This document shows positions 52,379-60,903 of a stretch of 64,000 bases of DNA, piece after piece. A program made the translations under genes and the position numbers. Under the pieces are notes generated by a model, which was given only the letters and a program-made list of their open reading frames with translations, was not told the origin of the DNA and ran no database searches. Origin of the DNA: Falsiroseomonas sp051433195 (GTDB taxonomy: Bacteria > Pseudomonadota > Alphaproteobacteria > Acetobacterales > Acetobacteraceae); contig NZ_JBHMFT010000016.1 in the NCBI RefSeq assembly GCF_051433195.1, positions 1 to 64,000 of the forward strand, in the 5' to 3' direction. How positions within the stretch are numbered: the stretch's first letter is position 1; the number at the start of each line of letters is the position of its first letter.

Positions 52379-52386
52379 GACAGCCG

Positions 52387-52893
52387 CTACCGGTAGGGGT
52401 GGCCCGAGACCGGGTCGCAGGGCGGGTCGGGCGTTGCCGCAATGGCATGCAGCGCGCGCTCACGCTCACCGGGACGCACCGTGTACTGCTCCGGCGGGTC
52501 GCCGGGCGGATAGGCGCCGACCACCAGCAGGTCCGCCGACTGGCCCAGGTTGCGGTGCGCGGTGCCGGCGGGCAGCACCACCACGTCGCCGGCGGCGAGG
52601 TCCAGCACCACCCCGGCCTCCGCCCCCAGCCGCACCCGGACATGGCCACGGGCGATCGCCAGCGCCTCATGCGCGTTGGGATGGTAGTGGTCGTAGTCAT
52701 GGATGCCGTTGCGCCAGGCGGGGAGCCAGCCATGCCGGGCGAACAGGGCCTCGGCGGCCTCGGCATCACCGGCGGGCACGGCGCCACGGTGGATCAGGAC
52801 GGGAAGGCGCGCATTGTTCGGGATCTGGCCGCCGCGCGGTTCACTGTCCGTCAGGAACAGGCGTTCGGCGCCATCGGTGCCGCGTTCATGCAT
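52387..52893 (-). CDS. Cupin-domain protein (YjlB-like)
   Basis: A 168-residue small beta-barrel protein. The cupin metal site is suggested by HDYDHYHPNAHEALAIARG, and the second motif by DVVVLPAGTAHRNLGQS. GHVRVRLGAEAGVVLDLAAGD lies between, as usual. The C-terminal PGDPPEQYTVRPGERERAL resembles the YjlB branch. GGAGG is near the ATG at 52893. It converges with the acyltransferase gene (eight-base gap) and lies 45 bp after the CHAP gene on the same strand. Function unknown. Confidence 0.84.
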   Translation of the reverse strand: MHERGTDGAERLFLTDSEPRGGQIPNNARLPVLIHRGAVPAGDAEAAEALFARHGWLPAWRNGIHDYDHYHPNAHEALAIARGHVRVRLGAEAGVVLDLAAGDVVVLPAGTAHRNLGQSADLLVVGAYPPGDPPEQYTVRPGERERALHAIAATPDPPCDPVSGHPYR

Positions 52894-52938
52894 GGAAGGA
52901 CCCTCCGCAGGCCAGACGCGCTGGCCCCGGGCTGGGTT

Positions 52939-53712
52939 CTACTCGAAAAGCTGCGAGGTCAGGCGCAGATGCTGGCTGGCATGCGGGGCGCCATCCTGCG
53001 CCACCTCGATCAGCGCCGGCGCCTCGGCCGTCATCATGCGCGTGCCGGCGGGGCGGTTGTAGATGAAGCCATGCGTCGGGTAGGTGCGGCCGAAGCTGTC
53101 GCTGGAATGCCCGACCTGGACGCGGACCGCGGTCCAGTCGTTGCGGTCGGAGACGTCCATCACCACGACGCCCCGCATCACGCTGCCGCGGCGGATGCCA
53201 GGGCCGCCCCAATTGGCGTGGTCGATATGGATGGTGCGGCTGCCGACGACGCGGCTGACCACGGCGACGTGGCCCCGGCTCATCCCACCGGATGCCGTGA
53301 AGGCCAGGACGGCGCCACGCTCGGGCCGCTGTCCCCGGGCGTAGGTGCCTGCGGCCGCGCCCCACCACAGGCGGGCATCGCCGCTGATGTTCATGCCGGT
53401 CGCCATCCGCGCGAAGGGCACGCAGGACAGGCCGGAGGTTGCGGAGACGGGCAGGATGGGCGTGCCGGCGCCGACCTGCGGCACGGCGGCGCGGAAGGAC
53501 GCGAGCTGCGGGCCGGTGATGGTGCGGACCGGACGGGCCTGGGCATCCTGGCGTGCAGGCGCCGCAGGACGGGCGGCGCGCTGGCTCGGCGTCGAACGCT
53601 GCGCGGCGGCCTGGGCCTGCGGGTTGATCCGGTCGGCAAGGGCGCTGGGCAGGCTGATGACGGATGTTCCCATCAGGACGCAGAGTGCGGCCAGCGTGCC
53701 TCTTGCCCGCAT
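52939..53712 (-). CDS. Secreted CHAP-domain amidase/peptidase
   Basis: A 257-residue exported protein. The signal peptide (RARGTLAALCVLMGTSVISLPSALA) ends near residue 26, followed by a Ala/Pro/Gln-rich linker of about 45 residues. The CHAP domain has its nucleophile Cys97 in SGLSCVPFARMATG, the histidine in GHVAVV and IHIDHANWGG as the third catalytic region. CHAP enzymes cleave peptidoglycan cross-bridges or glutathionylspermidine-like amides. Here the signal and linker fit a periplasmic cell-wall role. The ATG at 53712 is chosen for the signal peptide although the frame runs further upstream. Confidence 0.87.
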   Translation of the reverse strand: MRARGTLAALCVLMGTSVISLPSALADRINPQAQAAAQRSTPSQRAARPAAPARQDAQARPVRTITGPQLASFRAAVPQVGAGTPILPVSATSGLSCVPFARMATGMNISGDARLWWGAAAGTYARGQRPERGAVLAFTASGGMSRGHVAVVSRVVGSRTIHIDHANWGGPGIRRGSVMRGVVVMDVSDRNDWTAVRVQVGHSSDSFGRTYPTHGFIYNRPAGTRMMTAEAPALIEVAQDGAPHASQHLRLTSQLFE

Positions 53713-54017
53713 GTGTGAATCCCCGTTCGTGTGCCTCAAGCGCGCCGAGCGGCTCGCCTGAAACATGCGGTAACCGGCGGGGATGGCCCGGGGCAACCCG
53801 GCGTGATCGCAACGGCGCCAAACCGGGGCGATTTGCTCAAGCTGGCGTGATCGCTCGCCCCAGGAACAGATCATCTTCCTAGGATGAAACACGCCGAAAC
53901 ACGAAGACACAGTGTAGCGGCAGGAAAGACACACTCGGCACACGGAATCGGGAGGCGCCAAAACCTGGTCACATGGCTGGCATGTGACCAGGGAATGAAT
54001 CGAGGTCGGCTGCTGCC
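53713..54017. other. Gap between CHAP gene and ridA-like gene
   Basis: This 305-bp gap has no supported gene. It holds the intrinsic terminator of the ridA-like gene (53960-53992) and the upstream region of the CHAP gene. A short direct repeat GAAACACG occurs at 53886 and 53896. The stretch around 53850-53960 is AT-richer than the surroundings. The promoter of the CHAP gene should lie here, but I cannot place it exactly. Confidence 0.4.
53960..53992 (-). terminator. Intrinsic terminator of the ridA-like gene
   Basis: A perfect 12-bp inverted repeat CCTGGTCACATG-GCTGG-CATGTGACCAGG (53964-53992) lies 26 bases beyond the ridA-like stop on the minus strand. It is followed on that strand by TTTTGG (four T, 53963-53960). 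Stem plus T-run make this the clearest intrinsic terminator in the window. Confidence 0.75.
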
Positions 54018-54368
54018 TCAGCGGCAGGCGGTGACCATGATCTCCACAAGGTGGCGCGGGTCGGCCATGTTCGCCTCGACGCAGGCGCGCACCGGACGGC
54101 CGGCCTCGCCCAGCCAGGACACCCAGTGCTTGTTCATGGCGTCGCGGTCGCGGATGTCCTTCAGCCAGATCTGCGCCTGCAGCAGGCGGGTGTTGTCGGT
54201 GCCGTTGGCTTCCAGCGCCGCGTCGATCTTCGCCAGTACCTGCTGGGTCTGCCCGCCGATGTCCTGGGACAGGTCGTCGGCCGTGATGCCGGCGAGGTAG
54301 ACGAAGTTGTGGTACTCGACCGAGGTCGACAGGATCGGGTTGCTGCCCTGGCGGGTGATCTTGGACAT
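54018..54368 (-). CDS. RidA/YjgF-family enamine/imine deaminase-like protein
   Basis: A 116-residue trimeric-fold protein of the RidA family, which hydrolyses reactive enamine/imine intermediates or acts on related small molecules. Family features are FVYLAGITADDLSQDIGGQTQQVL in the N-terminal half, quoted as QDIGGQTQQVLAKIDAAL, and RPVRACVEANMADPRHLVEI near the C-terminus with the substrate-binding arginine. Some positions differ from canonical RidA (ACVEANMA rather than the usual AVVEVAxLP), so it may belong to another Rid subgroup. It ends at a strong terminator. Confidence 0.85.
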   Translation of the reverse strand: MSKITRQGSNPILSTSVEYHNFVYLAGITADDLSQDIGGQTQQVLAKIDAALEANGTDNTRLLQAQIWLKDIRDRDAMNKHWVSWLGEAGRPVRACVEANMADPRHLVEIMVTACR

Positions 54369-54452
54369 CGCGCGGTTCTCCTCGTGGCGTTTCGCGCGGT
54401 GTTCGTAGGACGGGGGTGGCAGGGCGACAAGACGGGGCGCGTCCTGCCGGGA

Positions 54453-54749
54453 TCAGCCTTCCGGTGGCGACGCCTCGCCATGGTCGGCGGCACCGGCCAC
54501 GGCGCAGCCACAGAAGGGGCAGCGGGCCAGCCGCGCCAGTTGGGAGGCCAGTTCGGGCGGCACCGGCCGCCCCCCCAGCATCCGCGCCAGCTCCGCCTCC
54601 AGCGCCGCGTGGCTGTCCGTGGCCGTGCAGCCGGTGCCGTATTCGGCGGCGATGTCGGCGGAGGGCGCCTCGAGCCGGAAGGCCTGCGCCGCCGCGGGAA
54701 GGGCTGCGGCGGGAAGGCAGGTCAGCAGGGCGCGGCGGTGGGTCGACAT
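54453..54749 (-). CDS. Small exported protein with CPFCGC motif
   Basis: A 98-residue protein I do not recognise. The N-terminus (STHRRALLTCLPAAALPAAAQA) looks like a signal peptide with a twin-arginine-like RR. The mature part is short and helical, with DSHAALEAELARMLGGRPVPPEL. Near the C-terminus CPFCGC could bind a metal or undergo disulfide exchange, but no thioredoxin fold is evident. It lies 47 bp from the Gfo/Idh/MocA stop and 84 bp before the ridA-like gene, all on the minus strand. Confidence 0.6.
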   Translation of the reverse strand: MSTHRRALLTCLPAAALPAAAQAFRLEAPSADIAAEYGTGCTATDSHAALEAELARMLGGRPVPPELASQLARLARCPFCGCAVAGAADHGEASPPEG

Positions 54750-54776
54750 GCGCCGAGCCTACCGCAGCACGCGGCC

Positions 54777-54816
54777 GCTACGCCACCTCGGCGTAGCTAC
54801 GCCACGACGGCGTAGC
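54777..54816. repeat. 19-bp tandem duplication forming two hairpins
   Basis: The unit GCTACGCCACCTCGGCGTA (54777-54795) is repeated with two base changes at 54796-54814. Each unit with the next bases folds as GCTACGCC-loop-GGCGTAGC. On the minus strand the copies cover the last codons and TAG stop of the oxidoreductase gene, so the gene's 3' end, including a stop codon, exists twice. Confidence 0.8.
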
Positions 54817-55774
54817 TGCTGCCGGATGCCGCGGCACCGATCATCGCCTCGAACACCGCGACGCCGTGGATCGCCTCGGCGACCGGCAGCGGGTAGGCCG
54901 GGCCGCCCGCGACGGCGGTCGCGAATGCTGCAAGTTCAGCGGCTTCGATGTCGGTCTTCGGAAAATTCTTCACCCAGGGCTCGCCTTCGCGCGGGGTGAA
55001 GCTGAGGCTCTCATGGCCCTGCAATTGCAAGATACCCTCCGTCCCGAACAGCGCGACGCGCCAGAAGGAGGGTGTCAGCGCCAGGGTCGCGAAGTTCAGC
55101 GTCGCGCCGCTTTCCAGCTCCGCCAGCATCGCCGTGGTATCGTCGATGGTCTTCGAGACCTGCGCCTTGCTGATGACGGAGACCTGCCGGAAGCGCCCGG
55201 CCAGGTGGATGATCATGTCGATCATGTGGATGCCCATGCCGCCCATGCCGCCGAGCGGGCTCTCCGCCCGGTCCGCGCGCCACATGCCGGGCTGGTAGGC
55301 GCGGGCGCCGGGGCCGCTGAACTGGCCCTCGACATGCAGCAGGGTGCCGAGCTTGCCCTCGGCCAGCATGAACTTCATCAGCGCGACCGAGGGCAGGAAG
55401 CGCCGGTTGTGGCCGAGCGCCATCACCACGCCGGCCTTCTCGCAGGCCGCCACGGCGGCGGCGGCGCTGGCGCGGTCCAGGGTGAAGGGCTTCTCGCAGA
55501 ACACGTGCTTGCCGGCACGCGCGGCGGCGATCACCTGCTCCGCATGCTGGGCGTGCGGCGTTGCCAGCACCACCGCCTTTACCTCCGGGTCCGCCAGCAC
55601 GGCGGCGAAATCGGGCAGCAGGCGCAGCTTCTGCTCCCCGGCCCAGGCGCGCGCCTTGTCGGGAGACCGGGTGGTGCCGGCGACGAAGCGGATCGGCGCC
55701 CCCTGCTGGCCCTGGACGCTGTTGACCAGCACCTGGCCCCAGCGGCCCATCCCGACGATGGCTGCGTTTAACAT
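54797..55774 (-). CDS. Gfo/Idh/MocA-family oxidoreductase
   Basis: An NAD(P)-dependent dehydrogenase (325 aa) of the glucose-fructose oxidoreductase/inositol dehydrogenase family. The Rossmann motif is AAIVGMGRWGQ. The family lysine lies in GKHVFCEKPF at about residue 95, and GGMGGMGIHMIDMIIHLAGR carries the catalytic His/Asp region. The ATG at 55774 has GGGAG upstream; an ATG five codons earlier lacks it. Substrates are usually sugars or cyclitols; not assignable here. The 3' end lies in a tandem duplication. Confidence 0.9.
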   Translation of the reverse strand: MLNAAIVGMGRWGQVLVNSVQGQQGAPIRFVAGTTRSPDKARAWAGEQKLRLLPDFAAVLADPEVKAVVLATPHAQHAEQVIAAARAGKHVFCEKPFTLDRASAAAAVAACEKAGVVMALGHNRRFLPSVALMKFMLAEGKLGTLLHVEGQFSGPGARAYQPGMWRADRAESPLGGMGGMGIHMIDMIIHLAGRFRQVSVISKAQVSKTIDDTTAMLAELESGATLNFATLALTPSFWRVALFGTEGILQLQGHESLSFTPREGEPWVKNFPKTDIEAAELAAFATAVAGGPAYPLPVAEAIHGVAVFEAMIGAAASGSSYAVVA

Positions 55775-55790
55775 TCTGTTCGCTCCCAAA

Positions 55791-55834
55791 GCATTTTCAA
55801 GTCCGGCGGATTCGCCGGACGATTCGGAAAATGC
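55791..55834. repeat. 44-bp two-tier palindrome, copy 1
   Basis: Outer arms GCATTTTC/GAAAATGC enclose inner arms GTCCGGCG-GATT-CGCCGGAC. The element lies in the 67-bp gap between the exporter stop (55842) and the oxidoreductase start (55774), just upstream of the latter's ribosome-binding site. A second copy in the opposite orientation is at 60958-61001. It could be a REP-like element or a terminator of the exporter gene. Confidence 0.8.
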
Positions 55835-55841
55835 GACTGCA

Positions 55842-57095
55842 TTACCGGCTCGCCGAGGATGCCGGCTCGCCTTCCAATTCGCGTTCCATCCGGCGCAGCC
55901 GCGTCAGGCCCCAGGCGAAGACGCCGAGGAACAGCGCCACCGCCACCAGCGTCGGCCATTGCAGCCCGAACAATTCCCCGGCCGCGCCCAGCGACAGCGC
56001 GCCGAGCGCCGGGAAGGCGCGGGTGATCAGGCCCCAGAGGCTCAGCATCCGGCCCCGATAGGTCGTGTCCGTCGCGCTCTGGATCAGGGTCTGCACGCTG
56101 ATGCCGTGGATCGAGGCGGTGCCGCCGATCAGCGCCGCGCAGAGCATGCCGAAGGGGAAGAAGCTGGTGGCGACGAAGCCCACGGTTGCCACCGCCTGCG
56201 CCAGCCCGGCGAAGACCGCAAGCCGTGTGGTACCCTCCAGCCGCCCGCGGGACGCCACCCAAAGGCCCGCGACCAGCGCGCCGACGCCGAAGCAGGCGGT
56301 CAGGATCGCCAGGCTCTCTGCGCCGCGGCCGAACAGGCGCTCGACGAAAGGCGGCAGGATCTCCTGCACGCCGCGCAGCAGCAGCGCACCCAGCGCGGCA
56401 TACAGCAGGATCGGGCCGAGGCCCGGATGCCGCGCGGCATAGCGCAGCCCCTCCATCACCTCGCCGAACAGGGAGGCCGAGGCGGGGTGGCCGCGGCGTT
56501 CCTTCGGGTCGATCCGCAGCAGGTAGATGGACAGGCAGGCGAACATGTAGCCCACCGCATTGCCCGCAATCGCCGGCACCACGCCCCAGATGGCGATGAC
56601 CGGGCCGGCGATGGCGGGGCCGATGAAGCGGGCGGTGGCGAAGCACAGCGAATTGGCGGCGACCGCGGCCGGCAGGTCGGCGCGCGCCACGATGCCGGGC
56701 ATCAGCGTCTGCCGCGCCGGCTGGGCGAAGCTGGCGGCGACGCCGCCCAGCACCTCCAGCACCAGCAGGATGGCGATGGTCATGTGGCCGCTGAAGGTGA
56801 TGCCGGCGACGAGCGCCGATTGCAGCGCGATGGCCAGTTGCGTCCACATCGCCAGCTTCACCCGGTCCACCCGGTCCGCCATCGCGCCGGCCAGCGGGCT
56901 GATGAACACCGCCGGCGCCAGGTCGCAGAACGCCACCATGCCGACCCAGAAGGCGCTGCCCGTCAGTTCCCAGGCGAGCCAGGACACCGCGATGCGCTGC
57001 ATCCACAGCCCGGTCCAGGCGACCATGGAGCCGGAGAAGAAAAGCCTGGAATCGCGCGTGGCAAGCGCGCGGACGAGGGCGCTGGAGGAAGCCAC
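55842..57095 (-). CDS. MFS transporter (enterobactin-exporter-like MFS_3 group)
   Basis: A 417-residue inner-membrane protein with about twelve helices. The start SRLFFSGSMVAWTGLWMQRIAVSWLAWELTGSAF is typical of the DHA3/MFS_3 group, seen as GLWMQRIAVSWLAWELTGS. GAMADRVDRVKLAMW is motif A, and FAQPARQTLMPGIVARADL is a group marker. The protein probably exports a small molecule; the substrate is unknown. It ends next to a 44-bp palindrome and the oxidoreductase gene follows on the same strand. A lipoprotein gene lies 13 bp upstream. Confidence 0.87.
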   Translation of the reverse strand: MASSSALVRALATRDSRLFFSGSMVAWTGLWMQRIAVSWLAWELTGSAFWVGMVAFCDLAPAVFISPLAGAMADRVDRVKLAMWTQLAIALQSALVAGITFSGHMTIAILLVLEVLGGVAASFAQPARQTLMPGIVARADLPAAVAANSLCFATARFIGPAIAGPVIAIWGVVPAIAGNAVGYMFACLSIYLLRIDPKERRGHPASASLFGEVMEGLRYAARHPGLGPILLYAALGALLLRGVQEILPPFVERLFGRGAESLAILTACFGVGALVAGLWVASRGRLEGTTRLAVFAGLAQAVATVGFVATSFFPFGMLCAALIGGTASIHGISVQTLIQSATDTTYRGRMLSLWGLITRAFPALGALSLGAAGELFGLQWPTLVAVALFLGVFAWGLTRLRRMERELEGEPASSASR

Positions 57096-57108
57096 CCGGG
57101 AGGCCGGG

Positions 57109-57498
57109 TCAGCGCACCCGTCGCGGCGTGGCCGGCGGCGCCCCCGGTGGGGCCGGGGCGGCGGTGGGCGCGGTCGGCGCGCGGCTCAGGCATTCGGCGA
57201 TCAGCCGGTCGCGGTCGATCTGCGCCGCGCCGCGATCCGATTCGAGCCGGCTGAACGGCGTGACGCCGAGGGTGCCGCGACTCGACTCGGACTCATCCGT
57301 CCGCATCAGCTGCCCGCGCTCCCGGTACTGCACCACGCGCGTGGCCTCGGTCCGGCAGGCCTCGTAGCGGCTGTCGCGCTGGCCCTGCGGCACCGGCGCC
57401 GGGGCAGCGATCGGTGTCGGCAGATTGCCGGGCAGGGCAATGTTGCAGGCCGCCAACGGCAGGGTGAACAGCAGGAAAATCGGCAGGCGGCGGGGCAT
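57109..57498 (-). CDS. Unknown lipoprotein
   Basis: A 129-residue protein I do not recognise. The signal peptide RRLPIFLLFTLPLAACNIALP ends in the lipobox LPLAAC, so the mature protein is probably lipidated at that cysteine. The mature part has a Pro-rich start, then SRYEACRTEATRVVQYRERGQLM and DRGAAQIDRDRLIAECLSR with two further cysteines, and a Pro/Ala-rich disordered tail. It shares its strand with the exporter downstream and the unknown protein upstream (24-bp gap). Confidence 0.72.
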   Translation of the reverse strand: MPRRLPIFLLFTLPLAACNIALPGNLPTPIAAPAPVPQGQRDSRYEACRTEATRVVQYRERGQLMRTDESESSRGTLGVTPFSRLESDRGAAQIDRDRLIAECLSRAPTAPTAAPAPPGAPPATPRRVR

Positions 57499-57522
57499 GT
57501 CGGGAACCTTCGGGGCGGCGGA

Positions 57523-58038
57523 TCAGGCCAGGACGCGGGGGCCCGCCTCGGGTGGGCCGGGCAGGGTGCGTGACAATAGCCCGCGAAGTTCCTCCGCGTC
57601 GAACCTGGCCCCGGCATCGAGCGGCTGGGCGGCGGCGGCGCGCAGAAGGGACGGGTGCAATTCCACGCCATCGGCGGTCACCGCGAACAGCCCGGCCATC
57701 CAGGCGCTGCGCCCCATCACCTCCACCAGCGCCAGCAGCCGCAGGCACAGCGCCAGGCCGGGCAGCGTCTCGAGCCCGGCGCGGCGGTCCACCGCCTCGG
57801 CCCAGGACCGTGCGTCGCGGTCGGCGATGGACAGCACGGTGGCGCTGCCGTCCGAGCGGCGGAACAGCAGGGTGCGCGTCGGCCCCCACTGGCCGGCATG
57901 GGCGCGGTCCCGCGCCGCATCCCAGGCGGCGAGCAGGGCCGTAGGCGTGACGGCGGGCAGCGCCTCGGGCGCGACGGGGACGGCGTAGGACAGGCTGCCG
58001 TCTTCGGCGGCAGCGACCTGGATCTTGGCATGCGGCAT
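57523..58038 (-). CDS. Unknown cytoplasmic protein
   Basis: A 171-residue protein I do not recognise. It starts PHAKIQVAAAEDGSLSYAVP and contains an Ala/Leu-rich helical middle with RTLLFRRSDGSATVLSIADRDA, quoted by its core FRRSDGSATVLSIADRD. It has no signal peptide or membrane segment. The ATG at 58038 is chosen because upstream codons are of shadow-like composition; the ribosome-binding site is weak. It is divergent from the amidase gene and lies 24 bp before the lipoprotein gene. Confidence 0.6.
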   Translation of the reverse strand: MPHAKIQVAAAEDGSLSYAVPVAPEALPAVTPTALLAAWDAARDRAHAGQWGPTRTLLFRRSDGSATVLSIADRDARSWAEAVDRRAGLETLPGLALCLRLLALVEVMGRSAWMAGLFAVTADGVELHPSLLRAAAAQPLDAGARFDAEELRGLLSRTLPGPPEAGPRVLA

Positions 58039-58126
58039 CTTGTTCAATGTGGCATCGCCGCCGCGCCGTGACACCCATCGCGGATGGCATCTTCGCAAAG
58101 CGTGCCGGGCATGGCGTGATGCGGCC

Positions 58127-59389
58127 ATGGAACCGAACCGCCTCACCGCCCTCGACGCCGCCCGCGCCATCGCCGCCGGCCGGCTTTCCGCCACCGACCT
58201 GATGGAGGCCTGCCTGGCCCGCGCCGCGGAACGCGAAGGGGTGGTGCACGCCTTCGTCCACCTGGACCGCGGCCTGGCCCGCCGCGCCGCGACCCGCGCG
58301 CGGCCGGGGCCGCTGTCGGGCCTCCCGTTCGGGGTGAAGGACGTGCTGGATACGGCGGACATGCCGACCGGCTACGGCTCGCCGATCTGGGCCGGGCATC
58401 GGCCGCGCGGCGATTCGGCGGTGGTGGCCGCGGCGCGCGCGGCGGGCGCGGTCATCATGGGCAAGACCGTCACCACCGAATTCGCCACCCGCAACCCCGG
58501 GCCGACCACCAATCCGCACAACCCCGCGCATACGCCGGGCGGATCCTCCTCCGGCTCCGCCGCCGCGGTCGCGGATTTCATGCTGCCGCTGGCCTTCGGC
58601 ACGCAGACGGCCGGCAGCATCATCCGCCCCGCCGCCTATTGCGGCGTCGTCGGCTTCAAGCCGAGCTATGGCAGCCTGCATCGTGGCGGCATGAAGGTGT
58701 GCTCGGAGGGTCTCGACACCATCGGCGTCATGGCCCGCAGCGTCGCCGATTGCGGGCTCGCGATCGGCGCGATGACCGGGATGCCGATGGACCCGGAGGC
58801 GAAGCTTTCCCGCCCGCCGCGCCTCGGCCTCAGCTTCGGCCAGGCGCCGGAGGCCGCGGCGCCGGAGACGGTGGCGCGGCTGCACGAGGTGGCGGAGGCC
58901 GCGCGCCGCGCCGGGGCGGAGGTGGTGGAATTCGCCCTGCCGCCGGCGCTGGAGGAGGCCGCCGCGCTGCATGCCCACATGATGAACATGGAGACCCGCC
59001 AGGCGCTGGCCTGGGAATGGGCGGTGGCGCGCGCCGAAATCTCCCCGGTGCTGCGGGAGAGGCTGGAGTGGGCGGAGGCGCAGCCGGCCGAGAAGCTGCT
59101 TGAATCGCGGGTGGCCGCGAAGGCGGCACGCGCCGCCTTCCTGGATGCGACCCAGGGGCTCGACGCCATATTGACGCCCAGCGCGCCGGCCGAGGCGCCG
59201 GAAGGGTTGGGCTATACCGGCGATGCGACCTTCAACCTGCTCTGGACCCTGCTGTGGGGGCCGAACGTGACCATTCCGGCCGGGACCGGCCCGAAAGGAC
59301 TTCCGCTCGGCGTGCAACTGGTCGGGCGCATCGGCGAGGATGCGGGGCTGCTCGCCACCGCACGTTGGGTACAGGCTGCGATCGGTTGA
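58127..59389 (+). CDS. Amidase-signature family amidase
   Basis: A 420-residue hydrolase of the amidase signature family, which cleaves amides to carboxylate and ammonia. The Ser-cisSer-Lys triad is visible: Lys71 in FGVKDVLDTADMPTGYGS, the cis-serine in TPGGSSSGSAAAVA, and the nucleophile Ser164 in TQTAGSIIRPAAYCG. PLGVQLVGRIGEDAGLL is the typical ending. No GatB/GatC genes are nearby and the glutamine-specific features of GatA are not obvious, so it is a stand-alone amidase. The ATG at 58127 gives the family start. The glycosyltransferase gene overlaps its stop. Confidence 0.9.
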   Translation: MEPNRLTALDAARAIAAGRLSATDLMEACLARAAEREGVVHAFVHLDRGLARRAATRARPGPLSGLPFGVKDVLDTADMPTGYGSPIWAGHRPRGDSAVVAAARAAGAVIMGKTVTTEFATRNPGPTTNPHNPAHTPGGSSSGSAAAVADFMLPLAFGTQTAGSIIRPAAYCGVVGFKPSYGSLHRGGMKVCSEGLDTIGVMARSVADCGLAIGAMTGMPMDPEAKLSRPPRLGLSFGQAPEAAAPETVARLHEVAEAARRAGAEVVEFALPPALEEAAALHAHMMNMETRQALAWEWAVARAEISPVLRERLEWAEAQPAEKLLESRVAAKAARAAFLDATQGLDAILTPSAPAEAPEGLGYTGDATFNLLWTLLWGPNVTIPAGTGPKGLPLGVQLVGRIGEDAGLLATARWVQAAIG

Positions 59390-60903
59390 CGGAGGACGTT
59401 GCGGCCGAGGCGCTGGGCCGCGCGCGGCACCTGCTGGCCTTGCCCGACCCGGTCGCGGCGATCGCGCCGCTGGAGGCGGCGGCGGCCGCCACCGGCCTGA
59501 CCCAGGTGGAGGCGCTGCGCGCCCTGGTCCGGCTGCGTACCGGCCTCGGCCAGGATGCGGTGGCCGCGGCGCATGGGCGGACGCTGCTGGCGCTGCGGCC
59601 GGAGGATGACCAGGCGCGCTTCCTGCTCGGCCGGTCGCTGCACCTGCTCGGCTGGCCAGACCTGGCGCTGCGCTGCTTCCGCGCCCTGCGCGCGCCGGTG
59701 CCGGCCTGGTGGGTTGCGATGACCCACGACGTGGCGGCGGAGCTTTCGGCCGCGCGGCTGGAGGCGTTGGCGGCCTGCCGCGCCTGGCGCCGCGGCCGTC
59801 GCGACGCGCAGAAGCTGGCCCGGCTGCTGCTGCGCGCCGGCCATCCGCGCGCGGCCGAGGCGGTGCTGGCCGCACGTCCCGTGGACCAGCGCGGCGACTG
59901 GGCGGAGGCGCTGGTCCGGCTGCGCCTGGCGGAGGGCGCACCCGATGCAGAATTGCGCGCCACCCTCCGCCACCCGCCGGCGCTGAACTGGCGGGATGCC
60001 CTGGCGGCGGCCCGCATGCTGCTGCAGATCGGCGAGGTGGCCGCAGCGGAAGCCATGCTGGCGACACTTCCGGACCACCTGTCCAGCCCTGCCGGCGCGC
60101 TGCTGCGGACCCGGCTGCTGCTGCTGGCCGGCGAGGTGCCGCGCCTGCGGGCCGTCACGGCCGCGGCCTTCGCCGCCAAGCCCTACCGCAGCGACCCGGC
60201 GCGGCAGGCGGTGACGGCGCTGGTGCTGGACCGGGCGATCCCGATCTGGCGCGGCCCGGACCCTGCCGCCGGGTCGCCGCTGACCGTGCCACTCGTGCAG
60301 TACTGGGACACGCCCGACCCGCCGTCCGATGTGCTGGAGGTGATGGAGAGCTGGGTGCGCCACCACCCCGGCCTGCCCCTGGCGCGTTTCCATGCGGCGA
60401 GTGCGCGGGATTTCCTCGCCGGGGTGGGGGCGGAGGCGCTGGCCGCCTTCGAGTCCTGCCGCCACCCCGCCATGCAATCCGACGTGCTGCGCATGGTGTT
60501 CCTCGCGCGCCATGGCGGGCTCTGGGCGGATGTGGATGAGCGCTGCCTGCGGCCGGTCTCCGAATGGCTGGCGCGGCTGCCCCGGCTCGGGCTTCTGGCG
60601 GCGTTCTCGGATGAGATTCCCTACTACGTCCACAGCTATGTGCTGGCGGCGCCGCCGGGCAGCGGCGTGATGGCGCGGCTGGTCGCGCGGATGCTGCCGC
60701 CGCTGGTTGCCGCCGCCCGCCGTGGCCAGCAGGTGCGCATCTGGGAGGCGACGGGGCCGGGGCTTGTAACGCGCGCGGTGGCGGCGGAGGCCGATCCCTC
60801 GGCGGTGGCACTGCTCGAGCCCGGGTATTTCCGCGGCTTCGTCGGGGCGGTCGAGGATCTCGGCTACCGGCGCACGGCGGCGGGGAACTGGCGGCTGGCC
60901 TAG
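59386..60903 (+). CDS. Repeat-domain protein with GT32-like glycosyltransferase domain
   Basis: A protein of about 505 residues. The N-terminal 250 residues are Ala/Leu-rich paired helices resembling tetratricopeptide repeats (for example LAAARMLLQIGEVAAAEAML). The C-terminal part is a sugar transferase of the Och1/capsular (GT32-like) type: VPLVQYWDTPDPP, HPAMQSDVLRMVFLARHGG and the DXD motif in GGLWADVDERCL at about residue 380. The likely start is TTG at 59386, forming a TTGA overlap with the amidase stop. It would transfer a sugar from a nucleotide donor, probably in surface polysaccharide synthesis. The link to the amidase is positional only. Confidence 0.82.
   Translation: MTEDVAAEALGRARHLLALPDPVAAIAPLEAAAAATGLTQVEALRALVRLRTGLGQDAVAAAHGRTLLALRPEDDQARFLLGRSLHLLGWPDLALRCFRALRAPVPAWWVAMTHDVAAELSAARLEALAACRAWRRGRRDAQKLARLLLRAGHPRAAEAVLAARPVDQRGDWAEALVRLRLAEGAPDAELRATLRHPPALNWRDALAAARMLLQIGEVAAAEAMLATLPDHLSSPAGALLRTRLLLLAGEVPRLRAVTAAAFAAKPYRSDPARQAVTALVLDRAIPIWRGPDPAAGSPLTVPLVQYWDTPDPPSDVLEVMESWVRHHPGLPLARFHAASARDFLAGVGAEALAAFESCRHPAMQSDVLRMVFLARHGGLWADVDERCLRPVSEWLARLPRLGLLAAFSDEIPYYVHSYVLAAPPGSGVMARLVARMLPPLVAAARRGQQVRIWEATGPGLVTRAVAAEADPSAVALLEPGYFRGFVGAVEDLGYRRTAAGNWRLA

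Noticed and set aside
58127..59389. Glutamyl-tRNA amidotransferase subunit A (gatA)
   Set aside because: No gatB or gatC neighbours, and the gene sits in an accessory region. A stand-alone amidase-signature enzyme is the safer call.
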